Source of the DNA: Rodentolepis nana
Taxonomy: Eukaryota; Platyhelminthes; Cestoda; Cyclophyllidea; Hymenolepididae
Length of the DNA: 11,766 bases
Direction: 5' to 3'
Assembly: GCA_900617975.1 (NCBI GenBank)
Contig: UZAE01001729.1
Span: 1 to 11,766, forward strand
Below are positions 7,468-11,766 of the stretch, one piece after another; position 1 is the stretch's first letter; every line of letters begins with the position of its first letter. The position numbers and the translations under genes are program-made. The notes below the pieces were generated by a model. It saw only the letters and a program-made list of their open reading frames with translations. It was not told the DNA's origin and made no database searches.

Positions 7468-7957
7468 CAATGCATATTGGTTGTTTAATGGAATTTCAAG
7501 TTTTAGCTAATTTGGCAAATAATTCATTGAAAAATCTTTATAATTCAAATTTCGTCTTCATCACTTTGACGGCCTCTATTTTGACATGAACAAATAGGGT
7601 CTTGCCACTGGAACGCAATCAATTACACAATCACATAATAAATTAATTAGGTCGCAGCCACAGTAAAGTTGAAACAAGACACAGGTTAGATGGCATTTAG
7701 TGCCTGCTGGCAAACAACTTACATACATGGTCATTAAGTAAGGTCGAAGTGACACCACATTGACTGAACGCGATTGCCGATTGGCTGAGGTTATGCAAAC
7801 CAACGGTCTAACTTGGCAGATCCAAAGTTTCAATTAACAAAGAGTTTTGAGCAGAAAATGGCACCGACAAAGATAATATTATGACAAAAAATTTCTGTTT
7901 CAAATTCAGCATGCAAGTGGAATATTGATAATTTTGTAAACAAACAGATATTATTTT
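7466..7957. other. Extra sequence between blocks F2 and G of unit D; no gene recognised
   Basis: In units A and B, block G follows F2 within about 60 bases. Here they are separated by roughly 550 bases including the AT microsatellite, so this stretch may be an insertion. It holds an 85-codon minus-strand frame (7576-7833) with ten cysteines. The cysteine spacing resembles no domain I know, no signal peptide is evident, and I do not call it a gene. Confidence 0.35.
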
Positions 7958-8141
7958 AATTTTTACGCTGTTCAAGTGCATACCAGATAAAATGCAATTA
8001 TCGGAAAGGAAAAAAAATTCACATTCGGCTATATCAGGTGATACGCTTAAGGAGAATAATCGTCATTTGAGAATATGAAAAAAACATTTTGCTTTGAAAT
8101 ATATCTTCATATTGTATTTTGAAAACATTTTTTATAATCAT
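7958..8141 (+). repeat. Repeat block G, unit D
   Basis: Counterpart of 1883-2052, ending in the same 28 identical bases (8114-8141). It lies about 6.1 kb from unit A in the same orientation. A weak block H ending (TTAGTGCAACCTAACG, near 8297-8312) follows about 155 bases later, the same distance as in unit A. Confidence 0.7.
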
Positions 8142-9300
8142 CAACGCTTATGTGATAAGGGTGCAAGTTCCATTTTGCACCAAAATGATATATATTGATT
8201 GAGGGTAAAAGATGCGCTCTTCTTGGCGTAATTATAAACGACATTGTTTAATCAATAATTGGGTGTTTAATATCACAATTGCGAATAGCGCTGAGATTAG
8301 TGCAACCTAACGCTGAACTTTCAAATTCCCAACGTGGAGTGGGATTGTTTTAAACAGGTTGAATAAATGGACTGATTAATGAAAATGTCGACAGGATCGA
8401 TTCAATAGACATTAATATAAACACGTAAAAACTGTCTGAATTTTAGAGTGTTGACATGAAAATGTTGAAAGTATGTTGTTTTACAAATAGAGAGGCCTAG
8501 TTTCTTTATATATTAATTTCAAACTTGTATTCCGTGCGATCGTCCAGGTTGATCAATTAATGTTACTATTTATAAATTTTTATTTCAATTTGGCTCTAGT
8601 TTATTAAAATCTCAAATTCATTTTGCAGCAATTATTTGAATTTTTTTACTACCAAAGTAATTTTTAAAACAATTAAATTTATAAACGAATTTCCATTTAA
8701 ATCGGACGTTATGCAAATAATTTTTTCCTTTGATCGATTATTAACATATCCATGTTAGCATAAAATTGAATGACAGAGAATGTTCTAAATTTTTGACTTA
8801 TTTTCCAAAGCAAGATGAAATTCAAAATAATAATAAATTCAAAGCTTTATTCTCAAAATAATAAAGCTTTATGAAATTGCTCAATACCACCGAATTTACT
8901 TAATTTTTCCTACCTATACACGACGAAGGAGGCCCTATTGTAACGCTTTGCTAAGTTAATTGAAATCTTTTCAAAGAATCCTTTACGTTTTGCAACAAGA
9001 ATCACTTTCCCATGGGAAGAAAAACGATTCTAGCCATCGTCGAGGAGATATCTTCAAAGTTGATTTAACTTTGATTTTGATTGGCAAACATTTCCATGTA
9101 TATACAATGTGAATGCAACTTGTCCAGATCTATTTAGTTTGGAGTGCAAACATCACATGTTCGATTCTACTCGACAAATTTCAATCCATCAGATCTTGCA
9201 AGCAAAAAATAATAATTTTCTTTTTGAGGCGAATTTAAATTGCCATTGATATTGTGTTGTATAATAAAAATTTATAAAAATTAATAGTTCATGTCAGAGC
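8142..9300. other. No gene recognised
   Basis: AT-rich. It holds a short hairpin GGTGCAA/TTGCACC (8160-8166 with 8175-8181) and a longer one at 8841-8870. An acceptor-like TTCATTTTGCAG near 8627 leads into sequence with no coding character. No transposon motif is visible. Confidence 0.5.
8841..8870. repeat. Perfect 11-bp inverted repeat (hairpin)
   Basis: AAAGCTTTATT (8841-8851) pairs with AATAAAGCTTT (8860-8870) around an 8-base loop. It contains AATAAA in one arm. It is probably incidental in DNA this AT-rich, but is the strongest stem in its neighbourhood. Confidence 0.8.
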
Positions 9301-9308
9301 ACATAATT

Positions 9309-9395
9309 TAGGGGGAAAAGAGTGGAGTCAATGCCGAGTCCTCCAGGCCTGTGGGCAATCGTCAGTTTTGGGTTGTGGGGGGTGTATAGGAAGGT
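9309..9395. other. G-rich patch of unknown nature
   Basis: Runs of G (GGGGG near 9311, GGGGGG near 9377) and GGCCTGTGGG stand out in an otherwise AT-rich region. A purine-rich patch at 4115-4165 is the only comparable place. It could be a remnant of an inserted element or an old exon. No frame or motif supports either. Confidence 0.4.
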
Positions 9396-9409
9396 TGAGA
9401 CTAAAAATA

Positions 9410-10130
9410 TTTTTTAGCAGTGCCTCTGTTGTCAATAACGCAAATGCATTTAGCCATCATTATGACGCATTTTAATTCCCGATCAAAGATTATTGCAATA
9501 AACCAATATTTTTGAAGCCAAAAATCTTGAACCTGATTAAAATGTGTATCCCATTGAAGTGCGATCATGCATTTACCTAACAGAAAGAGAAACAATATCG
9601 AATTTTTAAATTTTTTTATTATCTCTGCAAAGCAAACCGTTTTTCTGTAAGATTGTGAATGACCTTGTGAATTGGGATTGAAAATAATTTCTTATTTGCT
9701 GGTAAGAACTGAATTCTAGTTTTATCATTCGGAAGTCCACAGGGCAATTCCAAAAATAACTAAATAGAGCAAAATATAAGTTCAATAAACTTGCTGGAAC
9801 GTCTCATCAATAACTGAAATGCTTGTTACAATCAAAAAACTTACTTGGATGAATGGATTCGATTGTGATACCTATTTGTAGCATTCAAGAAAGTCAGTGA
9901 ATTGTTAGACGAAGTGAATGTAAAACCTATTTGATTTCTGCTTTAAATTAATATTAATGTGAGTTACGCTGTAAAATGGAAAAAGGAGAAGGAAAAATTC
10001 TTTTATTTGATGTACGTATTATGAGCACTAATTTAATTCAGAATGCCTAGCAAAAAAAATCTTGACACTGTAGTCTTGCTATAAAAAACGATATGTTGAA
10101 AATCGTGAAAGTATTAATTTAAATTCTAAC
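9410..10130. other. No gene recognised
   Basis: AT-rich. On the minus strand an acceptor-like ACAAGCATTTCAG (ending near 9814) could follow the candidate exon at 10135-10186. It would add only about nine codons before a stop, so the link is weak. The frame at 9401-9595 (minus) shows no domain. Confidence 0.4.
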
Positions 10131-10134
10131 TCAC

Positions 10135-10186
10135 CACTGCTTGTTGTGGTTTCAGCCCCCATCTCTACAAGTAGCAGAAACATCAT
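10135..10186 (-). CDS. Candidate first coding exon with signal-peptide-like start
   Basis: On the minus strand a double ATG (10184-10186 and 10181-10183) begins MMFLLLVEMGAETTTSS and runs into AGTG|GTGAGT, a good splice donor (GT at 10133-10134). The base at -3 of the first ATG is A, favourable for initiation, and the frame upstream closes without an earlier ATG. The short hydrophobic core followed by small and polar residues looks like the start of a secreted or membrane protein. The core is short, no partner exon is convincing, and an ATG plus a donor can occur by chance in 11 kb. Low confidence; no function proposed. Confidence 0.2.
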
Positions 10187-10935
10187 GATAAAGCATGTCT
10201 TAGTTATGTAGGCGACCTGTTCTGTCAGTAGCGATTTTCAACTCAAAAGTAAATGCCCATCAGCTTTTTAAATGAACACGCATGCAGGCTAATCAATCAT
10301 AATTTCTTTGTTTTGGATTAAAAATTAGAAAATATTGCAAGGTATCTGAGTTGTGATTAATAAAAAAAATGAAATATGCTTGAAACGTCTTAAATTCGTG
10401 CAAAATCCTCTTACCCTTCAGTCATTTTTGACTTATTTCGTGGAAATGGGAAAACAAAACTCTGTCTCAATTAAATTTTTTGAATAACGCATTGTGGTTC
10501 ATAATTGTTTTCGTTAAATTGCAAACATTAATTACGATGCAATTTAATCTGTACCAAATCCACGAATTTAACTTTATGCCATTTGAAATTGTTTCGCTGT
10601 TAGTCATACAACTTGGGTTCTTTGCTTATTAACTGCATAAAATCGGTTTACGAGCATTGTATAGCATATTTTTAATACCAAAGGTATCTTATACCTGCCA
10701 ATTTCAAGGTTTGAGAATAGTATCTTTTGCTGGAAAATGGATGTTTTAAGTTCTCTGTTAGCAAATAAAATGACGAATGGATAAGAGTTCTGAATAAATG
10801 AAGAAGAACATTTAACAGAAGGAACTGACTTTCAAATTCAGATGCATTAATTGATATAACCCAGTGTGAAATTTGTTTTCAATGGACAAATAGCAATTTA
10901 TATTTATAATTAAACAAATCGAAAAAATGTTCTAT
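10187..10935. other. No gene recognised
   Basis: AT-rich, only short frames. It contains a perfect 10-bp inverted repeat, TTAAATTGCA (10514-10523) and TGCAATTTAA (10538-10547), with a 14-base loop. Confidence 0.5.
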
Positions 10936-11405
10936 TATCGTAAAAGAAAGATTTCGTTGCACCTTGAGGTCTTGAATTCTCTCCTGATTAAGGCCTTCAT
11001 TGTGTGGAAAGACATCGGCCGGTCCATGCATTACAAAATCGTTGTTCCCTTCTTAGCAAGTGTGTCAGCAAGCTCATTGTCTATAATGCCACAGTGATCC
11101 GGAATCCATTGAAGGACCACAATTTTGTTTTCTCTCCCAGCAGCTGAGGGAGTTTTCTAAATTTCTTTATCTCAGCGGTTTTGGGTGGCTCTCTGCTTTC
11201 AATTGAGTTTATTGCTGACTGTGAGTCCAAAAGTATCACCGCTTTAGTGAATTACGTATTCAGACAACATAAGTGGCTTAGTGCTATCCTAATGGTTTCT
11301 ATTTCTCCTTCATAAGCGGATCTATTGTGTCCCGCTTCTAAGTAGAAATAGAAGAGTTCAGAAAAGACACCTGCACCAATGTTTGTATTAGACCGCATTG
11401 CGTTT
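10936..11405 (-). pseudogene. Non-LTR retrotransposon ORF2 relic: RNase H domain and linker
   Basis: Decayed RNase H domain of a Jockey-like ORF2, read leftward. RNase H removes the RNA strand during reverse transcription. The visible order is NTNIGAGVFSELFYFYL, then RSAYEGEIETIRIAL (with the catalytic E), then KAVILLDSQSAINS (catalytic D), then VVLQWIPDHCGIIDNELAD (catalytic D and the W-I-P-x-H-C-G-I signature) and LAKKGT. The linker reads RPMSFHTMKALIRREFKTS. The first catalytic aspartate (TDGS) is not recognisable. Breaks are an in-frame stop at 11252-11254, a frameshift near 11135, and another stop just after KKGTTIL. The tail seen at 1478-1603 is missing here. Similarity to the plus-strand relic shows both belong to one family. 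Upstream reverse-transcriptase sequence is absent, so this is an internal fragment. Confidence 0.88.
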
Positions 11406-11766
11406 TCAGATATCGTTTTCTATTCTGTAAACACCCTAGTTAGGTGAGATTGAAATTGCTCCTAGTTAGGAGAGAGGGATATTTCTCATAAAAGAGCAAT
11501 AATATTGAAAAAACTGGAGTTCTTGATGTATTTTTCCAATCAGAAACAAATTTTACATTCCAACTTATGTTACACTTAAAAATGAAATTCGTGATAAAAT
11601 TTATCGTTGCATTTTCTGGTCGTCTATAATACTTGACTCATTTTGCGCATTCAAGTTTCGGAATGAACAACTGATACATTTCTCATAAATGAGCAACAAT
11701 AATTAAAATTCCATTGCACTTGAACGATTTTACATTAAGATGTGTATTTCAAAAAACCTTTCCCAT
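11406..11766. other. No gene recognised; two short repeat pairs
   Basis: AT-rich. CCTAGTTAGG occurs at 11435-11444 and 11461-11470, the second within the near-palindrome CTCCTAGTTAGGAG (11459-11472). A 23-base near-repeat is listed separately. Confidence 0.5.
11481..11503 (+). repeat. 23-base direct repeat, copy 1 (copy 2 at 11678-11700)
   Basis: ATTTCTCATAAAAGAGCAAT (continuing AAT) matches ATTTCTCATAAATGAGCAAC (continuing AAT) at 21 of 23 bases. The copies are 197 bases apart. The second copy contains the small palindrome CTCATAAATGAG. This could be a worn tandem or internal repeat of an unknown element. Confidence 0.7.

Noticed and set aside
7600..7655. Possible further copy of block H (CAATCAATT...ATCACA)
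   Set aside because: Wrong order relative to block G of unit D and too short a match in AT-rich sequence.
7576..7833. 85-codon cysteine-rich minus-strand frame, considered as a small secreted protein
   Set aside because: No signal peptide, irregular cysteine spacing, no splice sites tied to it, and located in a probable insertion.
9401..9595. 64-codon minus-strand frame
   Set aside because: No domain, hydrophobic AT-driven composition.
1..11766. CRISPR array, rRNA, tRNA or a bacterial operon
   Set aside because: No regularly spaced identical repeats, no cloverleaf-like sequence found by eye, and no closely packed ORFs with ribosome binding sites.

Overview
This window looks like AT-rich, gene-poor nuclear DNA of a eukaryote, most likely an arthropod and possibly a chelicerate. 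I see no operons, Shine-Dalgarno sites or tightly packed ORFs. There are non-LTR (Jockey-like) retrotransposon fragments, a relic of a DNA-transposon transposase, AT microsatellites, and exon-like pieces with good splice sites. The arthropod assignment is inferred from the look of the transposon families, not from a search.

Layout. At the left edge (1-207, minus) is the intact start of a retrotransposon ORF2, its endonuclease domain running off the window. At 1231-1603 (plus) is a broken RNase H plus C-terminal tail of a similar element. At 10936-11405 (minus) is a third fragment, again RNase H, with stops and a frameshift. At 5769-6116 (minus) lies the decayed C-terminus of a transposase resembling the 'Mutator-like transposase domain' group, broken by a 41-bp tandem duplication (5889-5970). 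Between 601 and 1119 is an unusually long open frame that I do not recognise.

The least expected signal is a diverged, same-order, same-strand repeat lying beneath these insertions, from about 216 to 8320. Four units (A-D) can be followed through short conserved blocks: E, an exon-like block ending in a consensus 5' splice site; F, a terminal-exon-like block ending in a conserved stop; and noncoding blocks F2, G and H. In unit C, E (to 4329) and F (from 4568) join in phase across a 238-bp candidate intron. F of units B and C differ by seven bases over 38, five of them silent, and by a 57-bp in-frame gap. This suggests an old tandem duplication of a small two- or multi-exon gene, of unknown function, now mostly decayed. 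Everything rests on alignment by eye.

The right part (about 8320-10930) holds almost nothing recognisable apart from one signal-peptide-like mini exon with a good splice donor (10135-10186, minus), a G-rich patch and two AT-rich hairpins.
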